Shown: positions 34,868-48,413 of the stretch, in pieces | How the letters are laid out: the number at the start of each line of letters is the position of its first letter | Numbering within the stretch: position 1 is the first letter of the stretch | NCBI GenBank assembly: GCA_025201365.1 | Contig: JAIXMF010000016.1 | Span: forward strand, 434,001-498,000 | DNA: 64,000 bases | From: Syncephalis plumigaleata | Taxonomy: Eukaryota > Zoopagomycota > Zoopagomycetes > Zoopagales > Piptocephalidaceae | Direction: 5' to 3' | The notes under the pieces: model-generated | Seen by the model: the letters and a program-made list of their open reading frames with translations, nothing else | The model's database searches: none | Told to the model about the DNA's origin: nothing | Program-made: the position numbers and the translations under genes

Positions 34868-37173
34868 ATGAGTGACCCAGTTAATGATCGTGGTATTAAG
34901 GGATTACGTCGACGTAGTCGTGAAGTAAAGTCCACCTTATTATCTCGTCGTATTGCTGATTATGAGAAACAATGCACGACTGATAGTCAACAACAACAAC
35001 AACAACAACAACCTCGTAGTCTAGTCACCTCCAATACAGTGAGTGCTAAACGAGCCTATCCCACTAGTGCTAGTATTAGTAGCAATAATGTGAATAGTAA
35101 AGCAACAACAACCACGACAGCCACAGCAACCAAATCAGCAGACATTCATACAACAAATACTGCAACTAGTACTACAACTGCAACTACAATAAAAGCATTA
35201 TCACCGCAACAAAAAGCATCACTAGCATTAGAATCATCCACGTCAACAGAACAATTGGAGCAGGATTCTCGACCTGAATCGCCATTTTCTACATCATCGG
35301 ATAATGCATCGATAGAGGAGGACACAGATGATGCCACGATACATCAATTGCAATCGGGTATACTTGAGGCAATCAATTTGGAGTCACGTTCTCGTTTAGC
35401 GGGTGTATTGGCAGCAGCAGATCCAGCACTGTGTCTACAAGCATTACTGAGCTATTCGAATCCTAATCGTGAACTTAAATATCGACATGATCCTGATGTG
35501 CAAAATGATGCAGACGAACTACTTGGTAGATCGGTGGCCAATCTTAATGCACTACATATCGCTTGTTTCCTAGGGGAGGAGGAGCTCGCGTGTATTGTGT
35601 TGGACTACGTGGCGCGTGTCACTAAATCGATGGATGCACGCAAAGTGCTCTACGAATTTCTAGGTCGTGTTTGGGGTGATGGCAATACCGCATTGCATCT
35701 GGCCAGCTTCTTCGGCATGGATGATCTAGTGCAACGTTTATTGAAGCTGGGTGCCAACATGAACAAACGCAACGATCGAAAGTATAAAGCGGTGGATTGT
35801 GCAGACGATGATGCCACCCGTAAATTGTTCTTGGAAATGATGCAAGGAACAGGTGAGGGTTTATTGTATTTGTATTTGTTCTATGAATCAACTCATTAAT
35901 ATCTATGTTGACTGTTCTAGTTATTCGTATTCCTATGCGTAAATCTGTATCAATGGATAACATATTCCACGGGGAGAGCAAGGATAAGTCGACGACTCAT
36001 TCTACGACATTATCTGTTAAACCTCCACCTAATAGTGATAAATCACCACGCGTACTCTACAAATTACCGACAAGTGCTCGTTCTGCATTAACTATTAGTG
36101 AAGAGACAAACGAGGTTACTACTACTAGTACTAATAGTACAACGACAAAGGATACAGTACATGTCAAACATCATAAATCAACATTATTATCATCATCGGC
36201 TAATGAGACAAGATCATCAGCAGCATCATCAGCATCTACAAGACAACAAAAACCACTCAAGTGTACACCATTAGATACTAACATTACTGCCACATCTAAT
36301 ACATCTAACCATTCTCGTAGCGAATCTATTGATGCACCATTGTCACCATCAAAGAAACGTACAATTGGTCGATTAATTGAAGCATTATCCACTCAATTCC
36401 GCGGTATGAGTAATAGTAGTACAGCAAATGAGCAACATATCAATAACAGTAGTAGTAGTAGTAACAACATTACATGGAAACATAATCATTTAGTAACTAA
36501 ATCATCTAAAGGTCAACATTCTACTAAAGCAACATCATCAGCATCACCAATATTGGATGTATCAAAGGATACAAAAGTAGATAGTAAACTAGATACTCAT
36601 CAATTATCATCTACATCTACTAATACATTCAACTCGACTGCAACTAGTAATACTAGTAGTAGTGGTAATACAATGGATAACACGATAAAGCATACTGCTA
36701 CTACTATTGATATGATTGATACTGTAGCATCACCGTCTATTACTCAATCTAAACAACGAAAATCATTACGTGTACGATTTGATCCTGCCGCTGTATTACT
36801 CGATGCTGCACGTTATGGCGATATCGGTTTAATGCGTCATTGTCTAGAGGCGGGTATCTCACCTGACTATCAATCGGTACATCGTCGTATGGGTGCCATT
36901 CATATGGCGGCATCTTACGATCATTTAGATGCATGTCGACTATTAGTGGATACGGGTGCTAATCCTAATCTACAAGATGCCGAGGGTTGGACGCCATTAC
37001 ACTGTGCTGCTGCAGAGGGTCATTTACGTGTTGTCACCTTTCTATTAGGTCATGATGCGGTTGACACGACATTAATGAATGGCGATGAAGAGACTGCAGA
37101 AGATGTAGCAGAGGAAGAGCGTGTACGTAGTGTGTTACACGCCTCTATTCTCAATGCAACACGATCATCATGA
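34868..37173 (+). CDS. MYPT-like ankyrin protein, predicted PP1 regulatory subunit
   Basis: Exons 34868-35852 and 35921-37173 join in phase 1 to 745 residues. The first ankyrin pair is at about residues 220-320 (LNALHIACFLGEEEL; GNTALHLASFFGMDDLVQRL). A Ser/Thr/Asn-rich linker of about 290 residues follows. The second ankyrin block begins directly after KSLRVRFDPAAVLLDAARYG and runs through GAIHMAASYDHLDACRLLVD and GWTPLHCAAAEGHLRVV to EEERVRSVL. RVRF is a PP1-docking RVxF motif. Its position just before ankyrin repeats, and the ending EDVAEEE, match the myosin-phosphatase targeting subunit layout (KVxF followed by ankyrins and LDIAEEE). It is therefore probably a PP1-targeting subunit acting on actomyosin or polarity. 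Docking is inferred from the motif. Confidence 0.82.
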
Positions 37174-37501
37174 TGATGACGATTACATTACCGAATTATT
37201 GAGATGTACTTTTATTCTTGTCGATTCTTTCTCATTCCTGTTTATGTCATTATTGTTGCCGTGTTTTCTTGACTAACATTTATCTATTATCCATTCATTT
37301 AGTTAATTGATTGATTGATTGATTAATCAATTGATTATAAAAAGTAAAATATTATAGTTATACTCGATTATGAATGATGTGTAATGTATGTAGGTATGTA
37401 GGTATATTTAGAGAAATGCAAATGTTTACAATGAGATTATACAACTAAGATTAATAAAGTAATAAATAATATGACATATATATAATTATGTAGAAATCAC
37501 A
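37174..37501. other. Convergent spacer
   Basis: AT-rich 3' flanks of two convergent genes, with (ATTG)n at 37311-37330. No gene recognised. Confidence 0.55.
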
Positions 37502-40500
37502 CTATTGAGCATGTTGTCGATTGCGTAATTGTTCTACGGCTAATGCTGCTCGTCGTCGAAGATAATCGGAGAATTCGTATTTCTGATATGCAGGAGCACC
37601 ACCACCACCATTGCCATTTCTTCTTTCATTGGTTGGTTGATTTGCTCCATTACGATGTCCTGCATATCCACTTTTACCATCACCTTTAGACATGGCTAGT
37701 TCAAATTCACGCATTGCTTCACCGGGTCGATTGAGCTGCATGGCGAGTAGTTCACCAAGCTAGTATATCAGTATTATTAGTATATATTGATTGCTATTAA
37801 TATAGGATGAGTAACTCACCTCGTATCTACAATGAGGCAATACCCAATTCTCGTATTCAATTAGAGGTTCCATTTGAATACACGTATGGAATGCTTCCAA
37901 TGCTAATTGTGCATTACTGCCTAGTTGTTTATAAATGACACCACGAAGAAATGTGTAGATAACACGCGTGTCATCATCTGGATCTACTTCATACTAATAT
38001 CATATACATACATACATATGTTAGCATTGCTTACTAGTATTATTATCATAAGTGATGATGACTTACCTCCCATGCTTGTTTAATAAATTCATGCATGGTT
38101 TTTAGTGTATCTGGACGCATATGTGCTAGATCACGTCGAAGATAGAGTAATACAATAATCTGTACCACTGGTATTCTACCACGTTGAATGGTACGCTCAC
38201 ATTGATACATGGCGAATTTAACAAATCGATTTGGCTAACATAATCCATTAGTACTCTAGTAACAGCGTAAATACAACTCATTACCTTTAATTTCTGTTTA
38301 CTTGATGTTGTACTGCCACTAAGCATTTGATCTAATAGTTGTTTTACTTCATGCATCACCGATAATGCTTTCCGTTGACTATCCTCGGTCATGGTGGCAG
38401 TATAACATGCCGCGAGTACTACACCGCTGAATGGTTGTAGTGCCACTTCATTCGGTCGATAGCTAATTCTATTATACGTGATGGCATCTTTATCGATACT
38501 ATTACGTGTGGTATCATAGTCGGCGTGTTGATGCTCATTAGCTGGTTCCTCAGTTTGATGATCGTCTACTTGTAGTGCGGCATTCAACGGCAATTGCGAT
38601 ACATGTTTAATGGTATTCTGTCGTGAGAATGAACGTCTACCGTAGAATCCCATCTCGAATAAACGTGTAGCCGATGCTATATCCAATCGTATCAGGTAGA
38701 GTGCACCCAATTCGATACGGAAATTGATCGGTCTTATACGTGCACGCTCCGCACCAGCAATGGCTTGTGTGAGATGTGCCATGGAACGATGGATTAGATC
38801 GGATTTACGCTCGAGTAACGCGGCCATGAATAGAAATACCGGACTATTACTATAGTAATAATAGTAACAGTAATAAAATGATATCAATATATTATAGATA
38901 TGTATGATATAATCTACTTACGGAAATTGTTCTAGACATAGTTTTAGTATTTGACGCGCAGGTTGCAGTGTTGTAGCTAATGGTTGCAAGGCGCGTGGCA
39001 TCATTAAATGGTTAAACAGCAATAGGACGGCAGCAAATGGAGCTATATATCGATAAACATGTCGATCAGTCATCTATTACTCGATGCTATATACATCACT
39101 GTATACACATATATATGTGTCACTTACCTCGTGCACCACCTCGTTCGAATACAACGTTTAACAAACGAATACCCTTACTTCTATCCGCACTGAACCCGAT
39201 AGCTTTTAAGATGGATAGAAATGAGCCTGGCACGACAGATAGTACAAAGTAGAATACACCTAGGCCACATACGAGTGCATCACATAGATCAGGGTCTGCT
39301 TCCGTGCCATCGGCTGTTGTACTACCAAATGAGCCGATACCGCTATACCAACTACTTCGTACGGCAGTTTTCGGTTGAATGACACGCTGTCGACATGTCT
39401 CCTCATCCAGGTCCATATCAGTTTGTAGACGTGTGTATAATTTCCACGATTTACGTAAATTAAACGCGCCTTTAATCTCTGACCACCTGATAGCATTTGT
39501 AATACGGCACGGAATAGTAAGGCATCAGCACGCGCTAACATGCAATCCCATCGATAATTTTGTCGTAGGGCGGGTGTGGCAGCGTATGGCACAGCATTGT
39601 TAGTTGCTCGATAGAGTTGAGGATAGTTACGTCGTATAAATTGTTGAAATGATGCTTCCTATTGATCATGATACCCGTTAATTACTTGTTAAACAGCAAT
39701 AATGATGTAATTACCCATTCACTAGTGGAATCAAGTACACGACCGGCCAATTGGTCTGTAATATCGGCATATTCCAATGTGGCCTCTCTATCCCTTAGAT
39801 GACCTCCAACTAATAAGCGTACTAGATAAATCTACACATATATATACATATTAATAAATTGATAAATGAATGTGTAGAATAAGCTTACCTCGGTATAATG
39901 GATAGCCATACGTGGTATTTGATTACGTAGTGTTAATAGACGTGTAGCTTTGTCGAATTCACCATTCCATATTGCTTGAATGGCCTCACGTATATATTGA
40001 TGCATACGACCATGATCATTCCTACCGATACCATTATCGATTGGAGAGGATGCCGGTAATGATGACGACAGCGCTGTTGCAGTTGCTGCTAACTCTACAG
40101 CAGCCGGTCTAAATGGTAATCGCGCCTTATTGCCATTGGGTGGATTAGGGAATGCCGATGGTACAGGTGATGTAGATTTAGACAACATCGTCGGTGATAC
40201 CTTGTTCAAGTGTGAAGGTGCCGGTGGAAGTGATCCCGCCACAACAGCTACTTGTTGTCCATTATGAATATCGTTGTAGTGTATATCCTGTTGTATTAAC
40301 CCATTAGTCTTCTTGTTAGCAATAGGTGTCGATCGATCATTGGGTATTTGCGGTGTAGCCACTAATGTTGCTCGCCTCGTCTCCAATTCCTCTACAATCA
40401 TGGCGGCATCTTTTTGTGCATGAATATCAAATCCCACTGTACGTCGTAATGGATTAAGCTTCAATGATCCATTACTACTACGCGATGCCATACCATTATT

Positions 40501-40746
40501 CGACCATGGTGAGTCTTGTGTTGCCACCTTGTTATACTGTGGTATGACTTGTCCCTTTGCCGAATAATGTGAATTGAGTGGCATCGATCCAGTATCATCT
40601 ATTAGTTGTTGTTGTTGTTGTGATGTATTATGTTGACTAGTGGTATTATATTCTGATACATTTGTTGTAGTACTTGTAGTGTTGCTCGATGATAACGATG
40701 ATTGTTGCTGATGATGTTGTTGTTGATTTACAGTCAAATCTATCAT
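37502..40746 (-). CDS. IML2: IML2/TTC39-family TPR protein
   Basis: Eight exons: 40746-39889, 39831-39715, 39658-39128, 39042-38922, 38843-38285, 38234-38067, 37993-37820 and 37759-37502, about 928 residues. The first 240 residues are Gln/Ser-rich. The family core follows: REAIQAIWNGEFDKATRLL, WDCMLARADALLFRAVLQML, then KGAFNLRKSWKLYTRLQTD. The signature GLGVFYFVLSVVPGSFLSIL and KAIGFSADRSKGIRLL comes next. TPR-like helices to the C terminus include FLRGVIYKQLGSNAQLALEA and LAMQLNRPGEAMREFELAMS. Yeast Iml2 acts in clearance of protein inclusions and lipid-droplet links; the role here is by homology. One missing base is needed near 39482 (GGT GGT CAG AG). The ATG overlaps the stop of the upstream membrane-protein frame. 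Confidence 0.88.
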
Positions 40747-42554
40747 GGGTGCAGAAATCCATCAGGATTACCATCGCTATGTTGTTCATATTCATCTTCT
40801 TCGTCACTAATTGATGACATATGATCATGGCCATTACTATTAACTGAATCTACTACTACTGTAGTAGTAGTTGGTAGAATAGGCGACAGTTCCTCAGCTA
40901 ATAAATTGCCGTGAATAGATGTGTTCGCATTATCTGGTGGAATAGGTGACAATTCGTTATTCTGTAACTGTGCCGTTAATGATAAATGTGCGTAGCCTTT
41001 CATTGAACCTGATCCTGGCAATGTTGGACTAGGCATGCTATGCATCGGTGTATCATAAGCATTACGGAAGAAGCTGTATGAGGCAACTGGTAGTCCATTT
41101 GGATGATTCAATGACTGTGGCGACAATGACGGATGACTGAGCTTGTTGAGAGAATTTCTATCGGATGTATTCTGTTCAACTGGTGATATACTACTCACTG
41201 GCAAGACACTCGTTGATAGAGGATGATTACCAGTATTAGTATTAGTGGAGATGGTAGTTTTTAGGGAGTATGCAGTTACAACATCAGGATGATTGTTGTT
41301 AGTAGCTGGAGGTACATCAGCTAACGATTTATCTGGTATGATATTAGGTGAGAATGGTACAGACTCATCCCAATGATCATTGATGTAATGAGAGCGTCTA
41401 ATGGAGGATGTCGGTCTAGGTAGACTACCAATAGATATGATATGATTCTGAATATTTTGAATAATATCCTCCTCCTCTTCTTCCTCTTCTTCTTCAATCA
41501 GATTGGTTTGATTATCCATCATAGGATCAATACTTGAATCTACCATTCGTTTAAGACTGAACTCGCTACGACCATGATTACTACGTCCGCTAGTTGCAAA
41601 ACTACTACGATTACGCGATGATATACTACTATTGGATGGTGTTTGTGGAATAAGAATAGGTGCTGATGCTGCCATACGCTGTCTAGCTGATGCGATGGAG
41701 GCAGCCTCGGCAGCAGCAGCAGCAATAGGTACGACTGTTTTAAGTGGTGCTGCATAGGATAGTGCACCATAATGAGCTGCAGGTGTATCAATACGTAAAT
41801 GTTGCTGTTGTTGATGTGCACTGATCCTACGCCTAACAATCCCGATGACGATGATTGCCGAGTAATTGTTGCGATATATGGTTGATAATGACGTAAATAC
41901 AAATAGATAGAATGTAAATAAACGTATGAACAATGGTGAATATCCCTGTAATGGCCCATAATCCCATAGTAACGCCATATGTCCATGGAAACTCTATCTT
42001 ATTGATCCATAGTAGATAGCCTGTTAAGAGTATGACTGACCAGTAGAATAGAATAATGAAGTGTGCATGTCGAGTGAGTATATGAATATATCACTGGCGA
42101 TATAACCGAATATTGCGATACGTAATACTGCTAGAATGATAGTTGGTAGAATGATAGCTGATCCATTACCCGAACCTATAACAGCGCCCAATAATGTAGC
42201 TAGTGCAAGTAGATCTAATAGTAAACTAGTTCGTAGTATATTACGATAGATAGTCGAATGAATAGGTTGTAATGTCGAATAATTACTATTATAGATTAGT
42301 TGATAATCTTCACCTAGTGTATTAGCATAGTAGTATTGTTGTTGTTGTTGTTGTTGCTGTTGTTGTTGAGAGTGAATAGAGTCGATATCTTCGGTTGAAT
42401 ATACATTATGGTGTTTATGAAGGAGTAACGGGTCGGATTGCTCGTTGGTATTCAAGGTGGATTCATTATTATGTGCTTGTCCCGTAGTAGAAGTGGACGG
42501 CATATCCTGCAGTTGATTGCGTGATCCAGTATAGGAATGACCCTGGTGATACAT
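40743..42554 (-). CDS. Membrane protein, four predicted helices, Gln/Ser/Asn-rich tail
   Basis: ATG at 42554 (MYHQGHSYTGS); an upstream Met at 42578 is possible. A polar N terminus with a Gln run (42330-42370) leads to helices near LLLDLLALATLLGAVIG and IILPTIILAVLRIAIFGYIA. In a frame shifted by one base, FIILFYWSVILLTGYLL and MGLWAITGIFTIVHTFIY follow. A 400-residue tail with poly-Glu, Ser and Asn ends GFLHP at 40743. Frame corrections are needed near 42065 and 41850. No intron is evident. No family was recognised. There is no space for a 3' end before IML2, so these two frames may be one gene. Confidence 0.55.
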
Positions 42555-43191
42555 ATTATACTTGGTGCAAGCAAACAAGCAAGCAAGAAAGCGAACCGTG
42601 ACAGCAAATGAAACAGTTGTACGGTCAGGACGTTTAACGAATTAGCTTATCCATTCATCAACACGACAGATACTATAAAATGTAGAATGAATATACTGAA
42701 AGCAAGCAACGGAATAGAGGCGTAGAGTAGAGTAGAGTAAGTAGACGAGGATACGAGTGTAGTTAGTGGAGGAGGACAATAGGGAAAGACTAGAATGAAG
42801 TACAAATGATGATTGTAATAGTGGCTGAGTTAAGAAGTAAGAGAAGGAACAACAAATAGAATTGATTGGTAGGGAGGAGAGAGAGAGACCGACTAGAATT
42901 GTAGATCGTAATTATCGTCTTCATTGGTGGAGTAAGTGATTCCTGTATAGAAATTCATGTGTTAAGTGATTATGTGACATGACAGTGATCATGCGTGATG
43001 TACAACACTTGTACGCTAGAGATATATAACAATGGCATTGGCTGCAATAACTTGTATAATAACAGTGCTATGCATGATGTACGAGCTATCTCACCATTAT
43101 CAGCTGACATATTGATGCATATACGTATGAAGAAGTAGATTTCCATTGTTTATGTATATATACCATTTATTGATATAAATAGTTATGAGTA
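42555..43191. other. Intergenic
   Basis: 5' region of the membrane-protein gene and 3' flank of the hydrolase. AGAGT and GGAGAGAG purine tracts occur near 42725-42900. No gene recognised. Confidence 0.5.
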
Positions 43192-44542
43192 TTAGTGTTT
43201 ACTGGCATCTTCAAAATGTGATACGAGTACTTGTGTGTAGCGTTCAGGTTCTTGTATACCGAAGGCATGTCCGGCATTCTCAATAATTCAAATCGAGCAG
43301 CTAACGTATCAGCAATGATATAGGAATTCGTCGGTGGAACGGTAGTGTCCATATCACCGGTACACACCATTGTGGGTATGCCAGCTTGTCTAATCGTGTA
43401 AAGTCGATCATGTTTAACGAGATGCGTCATGACGGCGGCTACTTGACCTGGAAAGTTTCCTCCATCCGTTTCACCATTACCGATGGATGTTCTTGCCAGC
43501 TAGACAAAAGCCGAATCATTTGATGATGATTAGTTCAGCTTCACTCGCTCGATCGTATTGCTAGTGCTAGTTCTCCACTTACTTCATCCACCACTTGACG
43601 ATTAGTTTTACCGGGAATTCGCTTGGATGGTTGATCTAACCATACCTAATCATCGCTAGTCAGATCGATACCATATAGGTGATAGTTTAGTTTGCGTACC
43701 TTTGGAACATCTCGTCGATTAGATGAGCATAGCGTTCCTTTGGAGTTTCAGTCAAGCTTTTCTTGATCTTCTCGCCAGCTTGTATATTCTGTAGAGTAAA
43801 GTTAATGAGTGCTAATTATTTTTGTATTACGTGCGCATGTGTGTGTTGCACTTCTTACAATGGGTAGTGTGGTGTCGGCAACCGTGCAGGAGAGGGTGAG
43901 TAATTTCAGCATATCTGGTCGAGCAATGGCAAGCTCCATTATATCATACCGCCCATACTTGCACCAACTAGATGAACATCTGACTTCCAGCCAATATGTT
44001 CCAATACTTCAACGTGTCTTGTGCCATCTCCTTGATACTAGTTACGAATTGATAGTTAGTAAAATAAATCATATACATATACATTAGCAACAATACAGTT
44101 ACTTACGTGTAATTACCGGGTGGTGCTCCTAAAATCGAACATAGTAATAGTAATGAGTAGAGAGTATGTTGTTTCGTGAATGGTACTGCTTACCCGATTC
44201 ACCAACGCCGCGATTGTCGATGATGCATACTTGATAGCCGAGGCTGGCTAGTGTCCTCGCTTGTGGTTGCGATTGCTTGAGATTACCGCCCAATCCTATA
44301 CATTTAGAAGTCATTTAATACACATATCCATCGTTGGATTAGCCACTACGTAATAACTAACCGGTAACGAGCATGACGCGTTCCGGTCCACTGCCATAAA
44401 TTTCATAGTGCATATTGAATGGACCACCCGTACGATTGGCGGCAACTTGACAGAATTCTGCGGCGGTCATTGCGACAAATTGACTGGCAATGGATAATAC
44501 GCCGATAGCAGCACTGAATAGACCAGATGACGAAAAACGCAT
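43192..44542 (-). CDS. Secreted alpha/beta hydrolase
   Basis: Seven exons: 44542-44362, 44295-44194, 44128-44107 (22 nt), 44037-43859, 43788-43700, 43645-43583 and 43499-43192. A signal peptide (MRFSSSGLFSAAIGVLSIAS, then QFVAMTAAE) is followed by the fold. VMLVTGLGGNLKQSQPQA provides the oxyanion loop, VCIIDNRGVGES strand 4, and HLVGASMGGMI the nucleophile elbow (Ser in GASMG). TMVCTGDMDTTVPPTNSY holds the acidic residue, and ENAGHAFGIQEPERY the catalytic His. The triad is complete once three or four single-base shifts are allowed (near 43270, 43715, 43940 and 44005). The relatives are esterases and epoxide-hydrolase-like proteins; the substrate cannot be deduced. Confidence 0.85.
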
Positions 44543-45852
44543 ACTATTGTTGGCAATGGAATCAGACCGTAATTGGTAAAGTCGTGTTATGAATGAATTA
44601 TTGAAAATTACAAAACATCAGTCCTATATTTATAGTGCTTTTAATCTATGACATATCCAATGAACGTGTGTACATACACGATCATCGATATTGATACTGC
44701 CAAGAAAGCGTATATCACTACTTACCGTAAGATAAACCGGTTACTAGCCAAGGATCATGGCACAGTGTGACATGAACGATTGCATCAGGATGATAATATA
44801 GGCCTAGTATCGCTGAGTGTATACACATACACGCGCGGATTTAACCACATCTTTTCCGTATAGGATGATTGTATGATGCCGTACTACACGATATTGCTTC
44901 GTATATCCAGCACTTCAATAATTCCTAAGTATTTCTCACTTGGCAAGTCAGCCTTCAGTCGAAATCGCCAAATAAATTCGTGTATTGTACAGATATATTG
45001 TATTACAAATGGGTCATCAGACAACCCTGAGATTAACCGATGATAACTGGGGAATAGACTAGAGATTATTGCAGCTTCTGCTATTAATGTATGGTATGGA
45101 TGGATGGTAATTATTGCGCTAGGTATTCGATAATACGGTATCGAAATGAATCAAAGCAATATCATTCTAGGGTGCATTGACGCCTTCTATTATATTCATC
45201 CACCTATAATCTATTGATTATGCCGAGTATTATTGACAGGACACGCTGCCAAATACGAATGACTTAATGCTAGTTTCTCCAGAATGAAATGCGAATAAGG
45301 GATGCGTTGCTGCATAGGCGTTTCAAAATAGTCAAGGGAGCGCATTTATTGTTTCAAGCCTACCTGATGGGCGTACAACATAGGCGAGTGTGACTGAATG
45401 GTAACTGTCATGACAAGCAGCACATATGTTTGTTTGCGTGTGTGTGTGTGACAGGTTGTCCATCCAACACTACCTAAATGACTTTGTTCCTATTAGTATG
45501 AATTGGCATCTGCATGTAACAATGATACGCGTGAAAAACATGCAGCTGCAGGTTGATGGCTAAAGCAGGTTTACCAGCTTGCAGGGAGGAAAGAAAGAAG
45601 CGCGTGTTCTAATCATTATACGCACGTACATACCCATACACACATACACACGCATACACATGTACGACTTGCTCGTTAGCTACTTAAATGACAACGCTTA
45701 ATGACTTGTCCGACCTCTCCACCTTATCCCTGTCTATTGATCTGTTCACTACTACCACTCCTACTCCTACTTCTACCATTCTCCTATCGTTAACAATAAC
45801 GCTGGTCGTTATCAATATTCATTACCTTGTTTGTAAAATACCCTCTACAACT
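44543..45852. other. Divergent intergenic region
   Basis: 1.3 kb without a recognisable gene. It contains a (CA/TG)n stretch at 45432-45450 and CACA-rich repeats near 45625-45660. Confidence 0.45.
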
Positions 45853-48016
45853 ATGTATCTTTCATTCTCCTCAATCACTATCACTGTTACTGCCGTAGCT
45901 GTGCTATTGTGCAGTGCAGAAGCCGTATACCTGCCCAACACCAAGCTTCGCCGTGCCACGGACAGCGACATTAGCTTTACACCGAGTGATGGTGGCAGTA
46001 GCGCCAATGACATGCTTGCTCCGCCGGAAGTGCTAAATGGAATCGATAGCCCCACCGACTCTCAAGGCATTCGTCGTAAATTTGAGACTGGCGAGGAAGG
46101 TGCCGAGTCAGAAAGTGATATCGGCTCCTATAATGTAAGTGACCGTGTTTTGCTTGTTAGATCATTATTAATCGTTTATCTTGGGGTACACAGGGACTTG
46201 TTGATAAATCGCAACCATCACCGACACCCACTACTACTACACTAGTTCCAGTTCCAGTTCTAGTTCCAGTTCTAGCGCGCCCACTACACAAGCTCAAGAA
46301 ACTACACCGACCAAGGATAGTGCTGTCAATAGTCCTACTACTACTCCTACACCGGTGGTCAAGCTTTCGCAGCCTAGCGCTAATAGTAGTGGAACCACGT
46401 CTACCGTTACTTCAGCCGCATCGGCTTCTCCTTCACCGTCGCTTGTATCTCAAATAAGCAACTCGGGAAAAGTCATTTATGTGCCGATATCTAGTGTACG
46501 TGCACCAGAGCATTGTTACGGATCAGACACGCCTAACAATCCATCACTTCAAACAGCTGCCGCCAATGATGATAAGCATACTCCTGAGCGTATTGCTGCC
46601 TATATCAATGTCATCGCTTTGAATCCCGCTTACAGCAAATGTGTCGGTACTCACCGTGCTTGCTACAGTGCCTGTGGTGTCGACAAGGCTTGCTGCGACG
46701 ATGCTTTTATAAAATGCGGACGCGAGACGTGTGACAACATTCTAAAGTCCAATACTAGTTTTACTAGTTGCGAGAATGATTGGGCGTGGGCTGGAAAATA
46801 TCCCGTGGAGTTGAAGCTCAAGTATGCCACCGAGTTTGGTTGTCCCACTTTTCATCAGGCTCAAGTTCAGTGCCAATTGAAGGATTCGGGATTCTTAGGT
46901 TGCGTGCCCACGAATAATTGGGGCAAGTCTAAGCTAGCTTCTGTCAATGATAACAAAAAGGGAAACGATTACGGTGCTAGTCACAATAGTAACAACACCA
47001 AGCTAGTTGCCCGCGATCTACATACAAGCACGAATCCATCAAATCCTGCCGCCACTCCACATAGCCATCCAACTACCACTACTACTCTGCTAGTCGTAGT
47101 AAGCAGCCAGCTTCAAAGGCGAATACTGCAAGCATACCCGTCCGCCATCCAAAAGTTCCCGCTGCACATGTACCCTCAGTCATCCAGAAGCCTGTTCAAA
47201 AGCCAGCTCCCATGACGGCTCATCCACCCAAGCCTGCCAATGCAAAGGCAGCACCTGTGGTAAGCCAAGATAGAAATAAACCTAAAAAGCCCGAGAAAGG
47301 TACTAAGAACAGTTTAGCAAGCGTGGATGACCCGTCCTCAAGTACAGTACCAGTAGTTAATACTGTCCATCGCCTACTGATGCAGCACCGAACACGAATC
47401 CTGACCATAAATCGTCGTCTAGTTCAGCATCTGTCACGAGCATAGCGAAATCTGTACCTACTACTCCCACAACAACAACAACAACGTCATCATCATCGCC
47501 GACTCTTATCATCACACCAACTATTACACCAACTATTACACCAACTATCACGCCCACTGTTACTACTACTACGACTACTACCACGGTTCCTACACAGCCA
47601 CAACCATCAAACCATGTTCCTACCGATACGGCAAGCCCTACCGGTTCACCAACTAGTAGTGATAGTACTACTACTACCACAACGTCAAAGAAAGCATCCA
47701 ATGTTATGAATCAATCTCCTACTACTCCTACTAGTGGTACTGAACCTACTGTATTGGTTAAAGCGCCAACAACAGTGACAGAACATCAATCGAACTCTGT
47801 ACCTACTAGCAGCGTCACTAGTACCACTACCATTACGTCAAGTAGTGCTAGTCCATCGCCCACTACAATCTCACGAGACAACGATGGAAACGCTATTAAA
47901 GTGGTAAACCAGCCAGAATACAATACGCAGCATGTTATGGTCGTAAGAAACTACGTGGCGTGAATCGTATGTACAATGGTTACGGTGATCATTATCGTAG
48001 AGAACCTGACCTCTAA
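45853..48016 (+). CDS. Secreted cysteine-rich (PLA2-like) protein with Thr/Ser/Pro tail
   Basis: Exon 1 is 45853-46134 and exon 2 starts at 46194. The signal peptide is MYLSFSSITITVTAVAVLLC. After about 150 low-complexity residues comes a compact Cys-rich domain (about 46490-46920): HCYGSDTPNNPS, CVGTHRACYSACGVDKACCD, DAFIKCGRETC and FGCPTFHQAQVQCQLKDSG. The H-x-x-C-Y...C-D-x-x-F-x-x-C spacing is like group XII phospholipase A2, but Arg follows the His in place of Asp. The rest is a Thr/Ser/Pro mucin-like tail. It probably ends YRREPDL at 48016 in a frame shifted from the one closing at 47963. Frame corrections are also needed near 46240, 47090 and 47370. It parallels the gene at 20891-23876. 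Confidence 0.65.
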
Positions 48017-48199
48017 ATTCATCGCGCATCATTAATGAACTAATGTAAACAGTCATTCTAAGCTGCCGCTTATAATAAACAGCTAGCTTTTTATTTATTC
48101 ATCTGCGTGTACTTGTGTGTATCGACAATTATTATTTATCCTTTGTATTCACTGGATTGCTATCATTATTAGTTATTATGTAATAGTCAATACGACATA

Positions 48200-48358
48200 T
48201 TTATTCAATAAATGATTGAATGATGATCTTGTAGATATATTTCTTGGTCTAAGGAATAATGACTTGAATGACATGGACACTAAATGAGGGTCTTGTGTAT
48301 CAATACATTCTTGACTTGAATACCTATAATATCTACTTGATGATGTCCTTGACTTGCT
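48200..48358 (-). repeat. Shared 3' terminal exon of the single-codon-exon family, copy C
   Basis: Follows a CTACAG acceptor and ends at the AATAAA signal (48200-48205). Very similar to 31695-31848 and 54170-54319, with small insertions. Confidence 0.85.
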
Positions 48359-48413
48359 CTGTAGTCATAATGTATTAGTATGGGTATGATTATTGTGGAT
48401 CATTACTTACTGC

